From contig RXIX01000008.1 in NCBI GenBank assembly GCA_003989075.1, forward strand, positions 1 to 56,659: DNA of 56,659 bases. Direction: 5' to 3'. This stretch comes from Candidatus Competibacteraceae bacterium (GTDB taxonomy: Bacteria; Pseudomonadota; Gammaproteobacteria; Competibacterales; Competibacteraceae). Shown one piece after another: positions 1 to 7,840 of this stretch (positions within the stretch are counted from its first letter, which is position 1; each line of letters begins with the position of its first letter). The notes under the pieces were generated by a model. That model was not told the DNA's origin and did not search any database. It saw nothing but the letters and a program-made list of their open reading frames with translations. Both the position numbers and the translations under genes were made by a program.

Positions 1-1311
1 ATCGGTGAGACGGTGCGCGACCCAGTAGACGCCCAACGTGCAGGCGATGTACAGGACAAAAAATGCTACTGCCACGCCTTCGATACCCAGCACGAACAGC
101 CCCAGTGCAATGAGCGCCAAGTGCAACAAGCTGAATGTAGTCTCGGTTGCAAAGAACCAGCGCCCTTTTCCGAGCGCCAGCATCACGAATCCAAGCGGCC
201 AGGAGATCACCCGCCCCAGACAGCCGAGCACGAACCATTGCAGCAGCTCGGCGGCCGGGAGAAAGGCATCGGTATAGAAAAGCCGGATGATCCAGGGTGC
301 CAGGCTCAGCGTCGCCAGCAACCCCGGCACCGCCAGCAACAGGCCGATCTCGGTCTGCTCGTTGACCAGCCGGTTCACGGCGGCACGGTCGCTCGCGACA
401 GCGGTGAGGCGCGGGTAATAGTCCGCCCCCATCGCACCCAGTACGAAGCCGACGAACATAGCGGAAAGCGAAAAGGCGGCGCCGAAGATGCCAACCGCCT
501 CCAAATCAATCTGCTGCGTAATCAGAGCGCGGGTGAGATAGGCGACCAGGGCGGTAATCAGTGCGCTCCACATGAACACCAGCCCAAGCCGAATCATGCC
601 GCTACTGGCACCCAGACTTGCCCACCAACTCATGCGGACGGCTGGCACGGGCACGCGCCGGGCGAAATGCCACGAAGCCGCCAATTGCACCACGGCCATC
701 AGCAGCATGGCCGGCACAATCCCGCGCAGCCCAAGCCACAGATAGCAGCCGATGGTGATCAGGGTGCTGGCCAGCGCAGCGACGATATTGAGCTTGGCCA
801 GATCGCCAATGCGGCGCATGCCCTGAATCAGCGCGGTCTGACCGCCGGAGATATTCCCGAGCAGAATGACCACGCCGAGCGCGGCGACTTCCAGCGCATG
901 ATCGTCGGAGCCGAAGGTCCAGCGACTGAGCAGCCCGGCCAACGCCATCATGGCCAGCATCCCGACCAGGCCGGTGAGCCAGCAGATCCGCCGCAAGGTC
1001 AGAATGGTGCGGCCGATCGCCTCCCGATCCTCGCGACCGACAGCCTCGGCCACATCGCGCACGGCGCTCGACTGGATACCCAGACCGGCCACCGTACTGA
1101 CCAGCCCCTGAATCGCCAGGTAATTACCCGCCAGCCCAACCCCCAGCGGCCCGATGAGGACGGCGGCGAATTTGGTTCGCACCATCCCGAGCAGCAGACC
1201 GATCCCTTGCGCTCCGCCGATGAGGGAGGAGGATTTGAGGATTTGGGAATAGGAAGTCGATGTTCGTTCCGGCACTGGGACTCTGGATACTTGCTGGCCT
1301 TTAAAAGCCAA
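1..1311 (-). CDS. Wzx-type polysaccharide (O-antigen/EPS) flippase, 3' end beyond window
   Basis: Reading the minus strand from about 1311 to the window edge gives 437 codons of an almost entirely hydrophobic protein with many predicted membrane helices and short basic loops. Early residues include a GGAQGIGLLLGMVRTK stretch, typical of MATE/Wzx-type lipid-linked oligosaccharide flippases near their first helix. Such proteins move undecaprenyl-linked sugar units across the inner membrane. The C-terminus lies outside the window. There is no ATG at the 5' end: an in-frame stop at 1312-1314 leaves TTG at 1309-1311 or GTG at 1273-1275 as starts, and neither has a clear Shine-Dalgarno sequence. 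It follows an acyltransferase and dTDP-deoxyaminosugar genes on the same strand, which fits export of the repeat unit. The family is clear from composition and layout; the exact substrate is not. Confidence 0.85.
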   Translation of the reverse strand, partial: MAFKGQQVSRVPVPERTSTSYSQILKSSSLIGGAQGIGLLLGMVRTKFAAVLIGPLGVGLAGNYLAIQGLVSTVAGLGIQSSAVRDVAEAVGREDREAIGRTILTLRRICWLTGLVGMLAMMALAGLLSRWTFGSDDHALEVAALGVVILLGNISGGQTALIQGMRRIGDLAKLNIVAALASTLITIGCYLWLGLRGIVPAMLLMAVVQLAASWHFARRVPVPAVRMSWWASLGASSGMIRLGLVFMWSALITALVAYLTRALITQQIDLEAVGIFGAAFSLSAMFVGFVLGAMGADYYPRLTAVASDRAAVNRLVNEQTEIGLLLAVPGLLATLSLAPWIIRLFYTDAFLPAAELLQWFVLGCLGRVISWPLGFVMLALGKGRWFFATETTFSLLHLALIALGLFVLGIEGVAVAFFVLYIACTLGVYWVAHRLTD

Positions 1312-1528
1312 TTATGTGGTTAAATAGTGCGCTGCAGTTAACTTTATAGATAATCACTGTACGCACGGTCTTACAAGCCATGCAGTCGCCCTTGGCGAGC
1401 CGGCATAAAATTTTATGCTCAGCACTATAAGCGACATCGGTAAGTGATTTAAATGTTAGCCAAAGGCAATCCAGTATATAGGATGTACCTAACCGCGAAT
1501 CCGCGCACCGTCTAAAAAATCGAAAGCA
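1312..1528. other. AT-rich intergenic stretch with a perfect 16-bp palindrome
   Basis: No gene is seen. The stretch is AT-rich compared with its flanks and contains a perfect palindrome, GCATAAAATTTTATGC, at 1403-1418. It separates the flippase from the acyltransferase and may hold a promoter for the flippase, but I cannot assign -35/-10 boxes with confidence. Confidence 0.5.
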
Positions 1529-2278
1529 TCAACGCGACCAAGAAATATTCTCTTTAATTGTTTTCGCAGGCACGCCGGCTGCAAAACAGCGATCGGGAAT
1601 AGCGCCAACCACTAAACTCTTAGCTCCAATGATACTGCCTTTTCCAATATTCGCGCCTTTTAGAACCGAAACATCGTGACTTATCCACACATGCTCCCCT
1701 ATGACGACTGGCTCTGCCGCATTCTTTCCTTCGATTGCATGCCAATCCGAGTCAGTTATATAAACTCCCCATGCAACAATAACGTCGTGCCCAATGTGAA
1801 TTCTCTCGCATGCCATAATCATGCTGTCGCATGTAATGCCGGAACCAGAAGAGTTCTTTCTTCCTCCCAAAAAAATTGATGCGCCACTGGTGGCTAATAT
1901 TTTTACACCTTGGCCAATAGTGAAATCACCATCGATAATAAGAGATGCAGCCGATCCAAGCGAAATCGATATCGGAGTTGTGCCATTTTGCCAAGACTCA
2001 ATAACTAGGTTGCCTTTTACGACAACATTCGCGGATTTTGCTGAAATATTTACAGGGATCAATTTTCCGGAAAAACGAACCACAATTGGCCACGAGCATC
2101 CAGTTAGCTGCCTAGAAACCCACAGTGAATATAAAACAGCAACCGGAAACGAAAGCGGCCGCCTCTTAACAAGAGAAAGAAAGTAGTACAGAAATCCATC
2201 CTTATCGATGTTTTTTTTCAAATACCGAGCGATATAATTTAGTTGTGAATATTTTAACGAACTCATTTCAGAAAACAC
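1529..2278 (-). CDS. Hexapeptide-repeat (left-handed beta-helix) acyltransferase, polysaccharide modification
   Basis: This 249-residue protein carries the imperfect [LIV]-G-x4 hexapeptide pattern from about residue 80 to the end. The C-terminal part (IGEHVWISHDVSVLKGANIG, then IPDRCFAAGVPAKTI) is the classic signature of maltose/galactoside O-acetyltransferase-like enzymes (LacA/NodL/WcaF family), which trimerise and transfer acetyl or other acyl groups from CoA to sugars. The His in ISHD is the probable catalytic base. The N-terminal 70 residues are atypical for the short LacA family and may be a separate helical segment. The gene is markedly AT-rich relative to its neighbours, which suggests recent acquisition. 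It lies between the flippase and the aminotransferase, so it probably acetylates the glycan made here; acceptor unknown. Confidence 0.85.
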   Translation of the reverse strand: MFSEMSSLKYSQLNYIARYLKKNIDKDGFLYYFLSLVKRRPLSFPVAVLYSLWVSRQLTGCSWPIVVRFSGKLIPVNISAKSANVVVKGNLVIESWQNGTTPISISLGSAASLIIDGDFTIGQGVKILATSGASIFLGGRKNSSGSGITCDSMIMACERIHIGHDVIVAWGVYITDSDWHAIEGKNAAEPVVIGEHVWISHDVSVLKGANIGKGSIIGAKSLVVGAIPDRCFAAGVPAKTIKENISWSR

Positions 2279-2434
2279 CTTTTAAATTTGACTTTTTCGA
2301 ACCTAAAAACATTATCAAACCAGGAAAAATCGCGCGCAGTGTTGTGAGTCGGTTCAGTACGCTCGCTTAACATGATCGAATGCAGGGATGTTGTGCCGCC
2401 TAAGGCTTAGCCGACAGTTAGCTTGAAAATTGCG
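2279..2434. other. Intergenic gap downstream of the aminotransferase
   Basis: This 156-bp AT-rich gap shows no coding sequence. It marks a sharp change in base composition between the GC-rich aminotransferase and the AT-rich acyltransferase, consistent with a recombination junction. Confidence 0.4.
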
Positions 2435-3550
2435 TTACGCTGCGCTATTCGGACGAATGTCGCTGACCATGCGACCTAAAACCCTCCCCTGCTGCGCCGC
2501 CGTCAACTGCGGCCCCATCGGCAAGCTCAACACCTCGCGATGGATCGCCTCGCTGATGGGAAACGCACCCGCACCGTAGCCCAACTCCGCATAGGCCGGT
2601 TGCAAATGGGGCGGGATCGGATAATGAATCATCGTGCCAATCCCCGCCTGCTGCAGTCGCTGCTGCAATGCATCTCGCTGCGGATGACGTACCACGAACA
2701 GATGCCAGACCGGTTCCGCCCACTTTGGTACATACGGCAAGCCCAGTTCACTGCCCGCCAACCCGTCGAGATATCGCGCCGCCGCCGCCCGTCGCCGCTC
2801 GTTCCACGCATCCAGCACCGGCAACTTCACCCGCAACAGCGCCGCTTGCAGTTCGTCCAGCCGGGAATTGAAGCCCTTGACTTCGTTATGATACTTGACC
2901 CGCGAGCCGTAATTGCGCAACACCCGCACCCGCTCAGCCAGATCCGCATCATTCGTCACCACCGCCCCGCCGTCACCCAGCGCGCCCAGATTCTTGCCGG
3001 GATAGAAGCTGAATCCCGCCGCATCGCCCAGCCCGCCGACCCGCCGACCGTGATAACGCGCCCCATGCGCCTGCGCTGCGTCCTCAATCACCTTCAGGCC
3101 ATAGCGGGAAGCAAGCGCCTTGATCGGGTCCATATCCGCCGGCTGACCGTACAAGTGTACCGGCAGAATCGCCCTCGTCGCGGGCGTGATGGCCGCTTCG
3201 ATCAACGCTGGATCAAGGTTATAAGTCCGGGCGTCCGGCTCCACCGGAATCGGCGTCGCCCCGGCGTAACTCACCGCCAGCCAAGTGGCAATGTAGGTAT
3301 TGGCCGGCACGATCACCTCATCACCGGGACCAATGCCATAAGCGCGCAGAATCAAATGCAGCGCTTCCAGGCCATTACCGACCCCGACGCAGTGCGCTGC
3401 CTCGCAATAGGCGGCGAACTCCCGCTCGAAGGCTTCGACTTCTTTACCGAGAATAAACCAGCCAGAGTCCATGACGCGATGGTAGGCGGCGTCCAGATCG
3501 TCTTTGAGCTCAAGGTAGGCGGCACCTAAATCTAGGAAGGGGACGGACAT
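2435..3550 (-). CDS. DegT/DnrJ/EryC1/StrS aminotransferase (FdtB/QdtB-like sugar 3-aminotransferase)
   Basis: A full-length PLP enzyme of about 371 residues beginning MSVPFLDLG. The cofactor lysine lies in [15 protein letters not shown] near residue 185, and EDAAQAHGA supplies the conserved Asp/Gln that contact PLP. The family transfers an amino group from glutamate to keto-sugar nucleotides. With the neighbouring FdtA-like ketoisomerase and FdtC-like acetyltransferase it would convert a dTDP-3-keto-6-deoxyhexose to the 3-amino sugar. An ATG four codons upstream (3560-3562) is possible, but 3548-3550 matches the family start and the two remnant copies nearby. In related operons this gene directly follows the ketoisomerase; here it is separated by about 1 kb containing small genes and aminotransferase fragments. 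C3 versus C4 specificity is inferred from context. Confidence 0.9.
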   Translation of the reverse strand: MSVPFLDLGAAYLELKDDLDAAYHRVMDSGWFILGKEVEAFEREFAAYCEAAHCVGVGNGLEALHLILRAYGIGPGDEVIVPANTYIATWLAVSYAGATPIPVEPDARTYNLDPALIEAAITPATRAILPVHLYGQPADMDPIKALASRYGLKVIEDAAQAHGARYHGRRVGGLGDAAGFSFYPGKNLGALGDGGAVVTNDADLAERVRVLRNYGSRVKYHNEVKGFNSRLDELQAALLRVKLPVLDAWNERRRAAAARYLDGLAGSELGLPYVPKWAEPVWHLFVVRHPQRDALQQRLQQAGIGTMIHYPIPPHLQPAYAELGYGAGAFPISEAIHREVLSLPMGPQLTAAQQGRVLGRMVSDIRPNSAA

Positions 3551-3613
3551 GTTGCTCGGCATACGGGGCTCGATTGGTCGATTCTCGTGGATTTCGCGTT
3601 GTTCCTATCCCGG

Positions 3614-3886
3614 TCACGCCTGCTGGGCACCAATGGGCTTTCCGGTCGCTGCGCCGTACAAGACATCCGGGCACACATCGGCGCCGTTGGGCCAGACGAT
3701 GGTGCCCAACTCCGGATCCACCCTGACTTGTCGAAAAAAGCAGTCGTCTAGTAACGGTAAAAACACGCCGCGATAAGTCTTGACGATGCCATCCATGTCA
3801 ATTACGGCATTCAGTCCATCCTCGAACGTCAGGTTGAGGCGACGCCCAGGCAAGGGCTGCACTTTTGTGACATCAATCGGAAACAT
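3614..3886 (-). CDS. DUF2442 domain protein
   Basis: A 90-residue protein matching the DUF2442 pattern: an N-terminal beta strand pair (VTKVQPLPGRRLNLTFEDG), an acidic DMDGI turn, FFRQVRVDPELGTIVWPNGA and a C-terminal DVLY. The molecular role of this family is not established; its genes commonly sit beside DUF4160 genes in toxin-antitoxin-like two-gene units, as here. A GGAG lies 11 nt before the ATG, inside the end of the upstream DUF4160 reading frame, so the pair was probably co-transcribed. It sits inside the sugar-biosynthesis operon, where it has no obvious metabolic reason to be. The DUF4160 partner is frameshifted, so this gene may now be an orphan. Confidence 0.85.
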   Translation of the reverse strand: MFPIDVTKVQPLPGRRLNLTFEDGLNAVIDMDGIVKTYRGVFLPLLDDCFFRQVRVDPELGTIVWPNGADVCPDVLYGAATGKPIGAQQA

Positions 3887-3893
3887 AGCGCCT

Positions 3894-4151
3894 ACTCCAG
3901 CGGGGCAATGCGATTCAACTCGGCATCCTGCCGGGCAAGCTCCCAGTCATCCAGAAGTTCGTCTTGATACTGAGCGGCCCATTCTATGACCAGCCCCAGG
4001 GCGCGAGGCGGTAGTTTACCGGCCAATATCGATAGAGTTCGGATTCGATTTCGGCCTTGTGGTCGCCATAGCGGACATGGAAATGCGGCGGGTTGTGTTC
4101 ATTGTAATACATCGCGACGATGATTCCAAAAAATCGACTGATTTCAGGCAT
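3894..4151 (-). pseudogene. DUF4160 protein, frameshifted
   Basis: The 5' part reads MPEISRFFGIIVAMYYNEHN then PPHFHVRYGDHKAEIE, the DUF4160 hallmark with its conserved HFH. The frame then runs to an early stop. A second frame continues the family sequence as RTLSILAGKLPPRALGLVIE and on to a DDWELARQ-type C-terminus ending at 3894. Restoring one A near 4042-4047 (reading ATCGAAATCC) would join the two frames into a normal-length protein of about 85 residues. The gene is therefore broken by a one-base deletion or affected by a sequencing error. DUF4160 and DUF2442 usually occur as a pair, and they do here, seven bases apart. The function of the pair is unknown. Confidence 0.8.
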
Positions 4152-4263
4152 AACGATCGCAAATACGGTAAGCGACGGTCGGCGCGTGTTTGGACACGAT
4201 GTAGGTGGCATGGAGATCGAGGAAGGGAACTGCCGGTGGCGTGGACGCAGAGGAATTACTCAT
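4144..4263 (-). pseudogene. Aminotransferase N-terminal remnant (VPFLDLHATY type)
   Basis: The ATG at 4261-4263 overlaps the stop of the upstream 83-residue gene as ATGA. It opens a 39-codon frame that starts with a Ser/Thr/Pro leader followed by AVPFLDLHATY. That motif is the invariant start of DegT/DnrJ-family sugar aminotransferases (compare [15 protein letters not shown] in the intact gene at 3550). Homology then stops and the frame ends at 4144, where the DUF4160 gene begins. It looks like the first 15-20 codons of an aminotransferase gene left behind when the rest was replaced by the DUF4160/DUF2442 unit. It is unlikely to be functional except perhaps for translational coupling. Confidence 0.65.
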
Positions 4264-4511
4264 GGCGCATCTTCAAAAGAAGGGTAAGCGTGATCATACT
4301 GGATCGCCTTATGTATGTCGTCTTCGCGGGCCGTTTTTTCCTGATACCGCTCCAGAATCGCGATTCCACGCAACTCTTTGTAATCGCGCTTCATCGATTC
4401 ATGGCGATCGAGCTCGACCGAGACAATGACGGTGTTGTCTCTGATTTCGTCAAAGCCCGGAAGATCGGGAATATACCAGCCGTTTTTTAAGCGAACCATC
4501 TGCGCGTGCAT
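4260..4511 (-). CDS. Small hypothetical protein (83 aa)
   Basis: An 83-residue acidic/basic mixed protein beginning MHAQMVRLKNGWYIPDLPGF (ATG at 4511, or the internal ATG four codons on), with central IVSVELDRHESMKRDYKELR and GIAILERYQEK segments. It has no membrane segment or signal peptide. The KNGWYIPDLPGF opening followed by a charged helical region resembles small antitoxin-like proteins, but I do not recognise a named family. Its start lies three bases from the end of one aminotransferase remnant and its stop overlaps the start of another as ATGA. It is thus embedded in the scar region of the sugar operon, probably brought in with the DUF4160/DUF2442 genes. Function unknown. Confidence 0.6.
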   Translation of the reverse strand: MHAQMVRLKNGWYIPDLPGFDEIRDNTVIVSVELDRHESMKRDYKELRGIAILERYQEKTAREDDIHKAIQYDHAYPSFEDAP

Positions 4512-4513
4512 CG

Positions 4514-4630
4514 TTAAAACTCGCTTTTCATCGCTATTGCTAAGACCCCACCGAGATCAGCCGGCCTCAACGGCCGGCCAATCGGCAAGCTCAACACACG
4601 GCCTTTGAGCTCAAGGTAGGGAACGCTCAT
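4514..4630 (-). pseudogene. Internally deleted aminotransferase remnant fused head to tail
   Basis: Starting at an ATG that overlaps the stop of the ketoisomerase gene (GGATGAGC), the frame reads MSVPYLELKGRVLSLPIG then RPLRPADLGGVL to a stop at 4514, 38 residues in all. The first nine residues match the aminotransferase N-terminus (MSVPF...YLELK). The rest matches the C-terminus of the same family ([12 protein letters not shown] in the intact gene). About 330 residues between are missing. This is the relic of the original FdtB-type gene, still in the translationally coupled position directly after the ketoisomerase. The intact copy lies 1 kb downstream. Confidence 0.75.
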
Positions 4631-5037
4631 CCGTTCCAGCGTGCGCGCATAAATTGGGCATAGTCGCGGTAATAGTCTTCCTCGTCGTAGCGGTTCGAGG
4701 CGAGGACCATGCACACCGAGCCGGAGGAGAAGTTATCGAGCTCGCGCCAGATCATCGGGCAGACATAGAGTCCGTTGTAGGAGCGATTGAGATGAAAGCG
4801 GGTCTTGTCTTTGCCGTCGTCGAGGATGACGTCGAAGCTGCCGGACATGGCGATGATGAGCTGATGCAGCGCTTTATGCGCGTGCCCTCCCCGCTCCGCC
4901 CCGCCCGGCACGTCGTAGAGGTAATAGACGCGCTGGATGTCGAAGGGGATATGCTGACCGCCTTCGACGAAAGTGAGATTGCCTCGCGGGTCATGGATTT
5001 TGGGGAGGTCGATGATTTTGCAGTCGGCGATGGACAT
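4627..5037 (-). CDS. FdtA/QdtA-like dTDP-4-keto-6-deoxyhexose 3,4-ketoisomerase (WxcM-like cupin)
   Basis: A 136-residue single-domain RmlC-like cupin. The diagnostic DPRGNLTFVEGGQHIPF, RVYYLYDVP, ERGGHAHKALHQL and ILDDG motifs are all present; the paired histidines of GGHAH are the catalytic residues in characterised FdtA/QdtA enzymes. The family isomerises dTDP-4-keto-6-deoxyglucose to the 3-keto isomer, the step before 3-transamination. Whether the product is the galacto (FdtA) or gluco (QdtA) isomer cannot be decided by eye. The gene follows the acetyltransferase gene and ends in an ATGA overlap with the deleted aminotransferase relic, the usual coupling of FdtA to FdtB genes. Confidence 0.92.
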   Translation of the reverse strand: MSIADCKIIDLPKIHDPRGNLTFVEGGQHIPFDIQRVYYLYDVPGGAERGGHAHKALHQLIIAMSGSFDVILDDGKDKTRFHLNRSYNGLYVCPMIWRELDNFSSGSVCMVLASNRYDEEDYYRDYAQFMRARWNG

Positions 5038-5084
5038 GGGAGGCTCGGGGATGTTCGGAAAATGGCGCTGTCAATCGGATACGA

Positions 5085-5612
5085 TCACGCTTGCGGGTTA
5101 CGTATCGCTGGGACAGCCGTGTCGCGCTCATGCGTGCGCTCCATATGACCGACGATCCGTGCCGGATTACCGACAACGATGGCTTCGTCCGGCACCGAGC
5201 GCGTCACCACCGCACCCGCGCCAACCATCGCACGGGCACCGATGGTGAGTCCGGGCAAAATCGTCGCATTGGCGCCTATTGATGCGCCGTGCCTGACAGT
5301 CGTTTGCGGAAACGACTCAGGATATTGCTTGCTGCGCGGAAGTTTATCATTCGTAAAAGTCGCATTCGGCCCGACAAAAACATCGTCCTCCAGCCGCAGA
5401 CCATCCCACAGTTGAACGCCACACTTGACGGTGACGCGATCGCCGACAACCACGTCGTTTTCAACGAAGACCTGCTCGCAGATATTGCAGTCGGCACCGA
5501 TGCGCGCGCCGGCCAGGATGTGCGTGAATCCCCAGATACGGGTGTTGGCGCCAATGACAGCGCCGTTATCGACGAGCGCTTTGTCGTGAATGAACGCGGT
5601 GGGATCGATCAT
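5085..5612 (-). CDS. FdtC/QdtC-like dTDP-3-amino sugar N-acetyltransferase (hexapeptide family)
   Basis: A 175-residue left-handed beta-helix protein. Hexapeptide repeats run from [20 protein letters not shown] through [20 protein letters not shown], followed by the [20 protein letters not shown] signature of the WbpD/FdtC/QdtC group. These enzymes are trimers that use acetyl-CoA to N-acetylate the amino sugar made by the preceding transaminase. [14 protein letters not shown] is the loop typical of this subgroup. It is the first enzyme gene after the MarR-type regulator, 15 bp downstream, so it shares the regulator's promoter and leader. The C-terminal twenty residues are polar and probably disordered. 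Confidence 0.9.
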   Translation of the reverse strand: MIDPTAFIHDKALVDNGAVIGANTRIWGFTHILAGARIGADCNICEQVFVENDVVVGDRVTVKCGVQLWDGLRLEDDVFVGPNATFTNDKLPRSKQYPESFPQTTVRHGASIGANATILPGLTIGARAMVGAGAVVTRSVPDEAIVVGNPARIVGHMERTHERDTAVPAIRNPQA

Positions 5613-5627
5613 AGCGTTTCGGACCTG

Positions 5628-6104
5628 TCAGCTTGCGTCGGTTTTCGAGAGGTCGTCGCGGGCGGCGTCGGTCGGCGGATGTGCGTTTACCGACGGCCGA
5701 TCGTTCATCTCGGCCACCTCGGCTTTGAGCTGCGCAATCTCCTGCTCCAGCGCTTCGTATTCGTCCATCTTGCGCTTGAGGAAGCGCACGGCGATGCGGG
5801 CTTTGGCGTCGATGCCGCTGGGGGTGAGGAGATAGGCGTAGGCGAGTTTGTTGCGACTGTTGCGGAAGTTGTTGGCCTTGACCCAGCCGCGGTCGATGAG
5901 TGCGTTGACGGCGTAGTTGAGGCTGCCGACGCTGATGCCGAGCGCTTGGGAGAGCTGGCGTTGACTGGCCTGCGGCTGCTCGCAGAGGAGCTTGAGCAGG
6001 CGGTATCGCCTCTCGTCGCTCAGGTGGAGACGGACCTTGGTTGGGGTTTCAGGCACGCTACCGCCATGCCGGATCGCGAACGAAGCGCGCAGCACATACC
6101 ACAA
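5628..6104 (-). CDS. MarR-type EPS-associated transcriptional regulator
   Basis: A winged-helix protein (LHLSDERRYRLLKLL, then QASQRQLSQALGISVGSLNY recognition helix, then a wing with FRNSRNKLAYAYLLTPSG) followed by a coiled-coil tail (FLKRKMDEYEALEQEIAQLK). This is the layout of the MarR family regulators that lead exopolysaccharide operons in many proteobacteria. The start is uncertain: ATG at 6104 gives 158 residues, but an ops/RfaH site (6053-6065) would then lie inside the coding region. GTG at 6054-6056, within the ops site, gives 142 residues beginning PETPTKVRLHLSDE and fits family length better. It probably controls the downstream sugar-nucleotide genes, but binding sites are not visible. 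Confidence 0.88.
   Translation of the reverse strand: MWYVLRASFAIRHGGSVPETPTKVRLHLSDERRYRLLKLLCEQPQASQRQLSQALGISVGSLNYAVNALIDRGWVKANNFRNSRNKLAYAYLLTPSGIDAKARIAVRFLKRKMDEYEALEQEIAQLKAEVAEMNDRPSVNAHPPTDAARDDLSKTDAS
6053..6065 (-). promoter_or_regulatory. ops element (RfaH recruitment site) in the EPS operon leader
   Basis: On the minus strand the transcript carries GGCGGTAGCGTGC, which contains the ops consensus GGCGGTAGNNT with the CG of the Escherichia coli sites. Ops pauses RNA polymerase and recruits RfaH, which then suppresses Rho-dependent termination and helps ribosomes load on genes lacking a Shine-Dalgarno. It lies about 55 nt downstream of a predicted transcription start and at the head of the polysaccharide genes. 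An rfaH gene is 2 kb upstream. No Shine-Dalgarno is evident for the first gene, which fits an RfaH-dependent operon. Confidence 0.75.
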
Positions 6105-6126
6105 AAGGCATACTTAAAGGCGCGCT

Positions 6127-6154
6127 AGTGTAGCTGGTTCATGCGATTTCACAA
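6127..6154 (-). promoter_or_regulatory. Putative sigma-70 promoter of the marR-fdt operon
   Basis: Reading the minus strand, TTGTGA (6149-6154) and TACACT (6127-6132) are separated by 16 bp, giving four of six matches at each box. Transcription would begin near 6120, placing the ops element about 55 nt into the RNA. Confidence 0.5.
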
Positions 6155-6688
6155 GACCGCGCCGCACCAGGCACGTGCACGATACCTTACAAGCCTTTAC
6201 GGATTGATGTCCCTGAACGGATTGGCATCGGCAAGCCTGCATAGGCTGCAGTTCATGCCTCACCGCAGCCAACGGCCCTGCTCCGGGCAGGATGCGTCCG
6301 GTAGCGCCGACGCTGTGCCGGGTCCGGGGTGAGCGGCTCGCGACGGGCGGCGGGTGCGGGATCGCAGGCGGGCCGGGCACCCGATCGCTCGCAGGCATTC
6401 GAGGGCATTTTCAGGCGACTTTGCACCCTCGGGAATACATGGGTAGTGGGTCACCCCCGTTCGTGGCGTAAAGGCCGCTCTCCGGCGGTCTGAGGCGCAT
6501 TCCGGGGAGCGGGTGTGACCCCGCGATGGGGCCACCGACCGCAAACCCGCCCCGCAGGCACCTCGACCGGACCGGGATCCACACCCGGCACCGAAATCGC
6601 GACCCGCTCTCTCCCTCTCCCGCTGGGAGAGGGCGCTATTGATCGCGTGGGAATACAATCAGCAACATACGCTATCGGCGCGAATGGC
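6155..6688. other. Intergenic region with no recognised gene
   Basis: I see no convincing gene here. The stretch is GC-rich with several small inverted repeats and contains, at about 6605-6635, one copy of a CTCTCCC...GGGAGAGGGC hairpin repeat that recurs at 7752 and 8775. Apparent short frames have no family resemblance. Confidence 0.5.
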
Positions 6689-7612
6689 TCACCCATCCGC
6701 CAGGACCGCCTCCAGCGTTGGCGCATCCAGCACCCGCTCGCACCAGCGTTCCAACTGCGCCGGCTCCGCATCGGTCAGACGCCGTTCCACCCAAGCCGGC
6801 AACGGCCCAAACCGGCGAGTCAACACGCGCCGCAGCAGCAACGCCTCACCCTGTTGCAAACCCTGTTGCAAACCCTGCTGCAAACCCTGCTGCAAACCTT
6901 CCTGCCGGCTATAGCTCAACATACCCATAATCACCTCCCGCTGGTCGCTGGTCGCCAGATACTCCCGACGGTACTGCTCCCACTCGGCTTCACTCAACCG
7001 TGCATAACCGTCAATGAAATCGACGTATTTCAGCCGCCTGTCCCAATTGGACTCCAACCCGGCCAATCCATCCTGGGCGCGGGCATACACCTCCAGCCGT
7101 TGTTCGGGCGCATAGGCCATGTTCACCAGGTTCAAGCGCGCCACCAGATTGGAACTGTTCACATATTGCACCGCCGGCAACCGGTACAGATCACAGGCCA
7201 GGTAGTGAAAGTGCAGATACGGTGGTTGCCGGTCGCCACCCAAGCGCAACTGGTAGGGATGTGCACCGGGCCGCAGGAAAATCACCACCGGCACCACACG
7301 CTCCGTATCCAGCAATTCTGCCAAGTCCAGGCAATAATGCGCCAGCCGGTGAATGGAAAACCGCCCCGGCTGGGTTTCCTCTTCCACCACAAACAGCAGC
7401 GCCGCCCGTTTTCCATCCGGCCATTCGACCAACAGCGGCGTATCCAGCTCCCGGAATCGCTCGCCCAGCCGCTCCTGTACCTGCTCCTGTCGCACCGGGG
7501 TAATCCGCGCCGTGGCCCAGTCGATATCCGCAGTTTCCGCCGCTGCGAAGAATTCCAGCGCCTGGCGCGGATAGTCCAGGATTAAATTCTTAAAGTTCTG
7601 GTCGTGGCTCAT
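6689..7612 (-). CDS. Rpn-family (PD-(D/E)XK) recombination-promoting nuclease / DUF4351 protein
   Basis: A protein of about 307 residues starting MSHDQNFKNLILDYPRQALE, the N-terminus typical of Rpn/YhgA-like and related putative-transposase proteins. The core has LVEWPDGKRAALLFVVEEET, where the E-x-K-like acidic/basic pattern of a PD-(D/E)XK nuclease falls. Near residues 240-265 is a run of QQGL tetrads (four 12-bp DNA repeats at about 6849-6900), followed by a DUF4351-like tail (LLLRRVLTRRFGPLPAW, ERRLTDAEPAQLERW). Rpn proteins are DNA endonucleases; some are now considered toxin-like or phage-defence proteins. The start at 7610-7612 is chosen over an upstream ATG because homology begins there. 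Catalytic residues are not certain by eye. Confidence 0.85.
   Translation of the reverse strand: MSHDQNFKNLILDYPRQALEFFAAAETADIDWATARITPVRQEQVQERLGERFRELDTPLLVEWPDGKRAALLFVVEEETQPGRFSIHRLAHYCLDLAELLDTERVVPVVIFLRPGAHPYQLRLGGDRQPPYLHFHYLACDLYRLPAVQYVNSSNLVARLNLVNMAYAPEQRLEVYARAQDGLAGLESNWDRRLKYVDFIDGYARLSEAEWEQYRREYLATSDQREVIMGMLSYSRQEGLQQGLQQGLQQGLQQGEALLLRRVLTRRFGPLPAWVERRLTDAEPAQLERWCERVLDAPTLEAVLADG
6849..6902 (-). repeat. 12-bp in-frame tandem repeat encoding QQGL
   Basis: Four to five copies of a 12-bp unit (TGTTGCAAACCC or TGCTGCAAACCC on the plus strand) lie inside the Rpn-type gene. The unit length is a multiple of three, so copy-number changes alter a Gln-Gln-Gly-Leu linker without shifting frame. 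Confidence 0.85.
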
Positions 7613-7751
7613 CAATGCTGGTTCCCGATGGCGCGGCACACGCGCTTCGCCTGCAGCGCATCCTGGATTCGTCAATCGTTCCCACGCTCCAGCGTGGCAG
7701 GCATTAAGCATCGGCAAAAGCGGGTACCCATCAACAGCGCAACTGTGTAGC

Positions 7752-7795
7752 TACTCTCTCCCTCTCCCAGCGGGAGAGGGCCGGGGTGAGGGCGC
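7752..7795. repeat. GGGAGAGGG hairpin repeat, copy 2
   Basis: CTCTCCC-AGC-GGGAGAG followed by GGCCGGGGTGAGGGCGCA. It is nearly identical over roughly 85 bp to the copy at 8775-8815, and the hairpin core also occurs at 6605-6635. It belongs to a common class of dispersed intergenic hairpins of high-GC proteobacteria. Confidence 0.7.
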
Positions 7796-7840
7796 ATCCT
7801 CTCGCACACCGCCTGTGCCAAAGGCCAGAATTTTTTATCC

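Noticed and set aside
4007..4017. Second ops-like site GGCGGTAGTTT on the plus strand
   Set aside because: It is antisense within the DUF4160 pseudogene with no plus-strand glycan operon behind it, and an 8-bp core is expected by chance in a window of this size.
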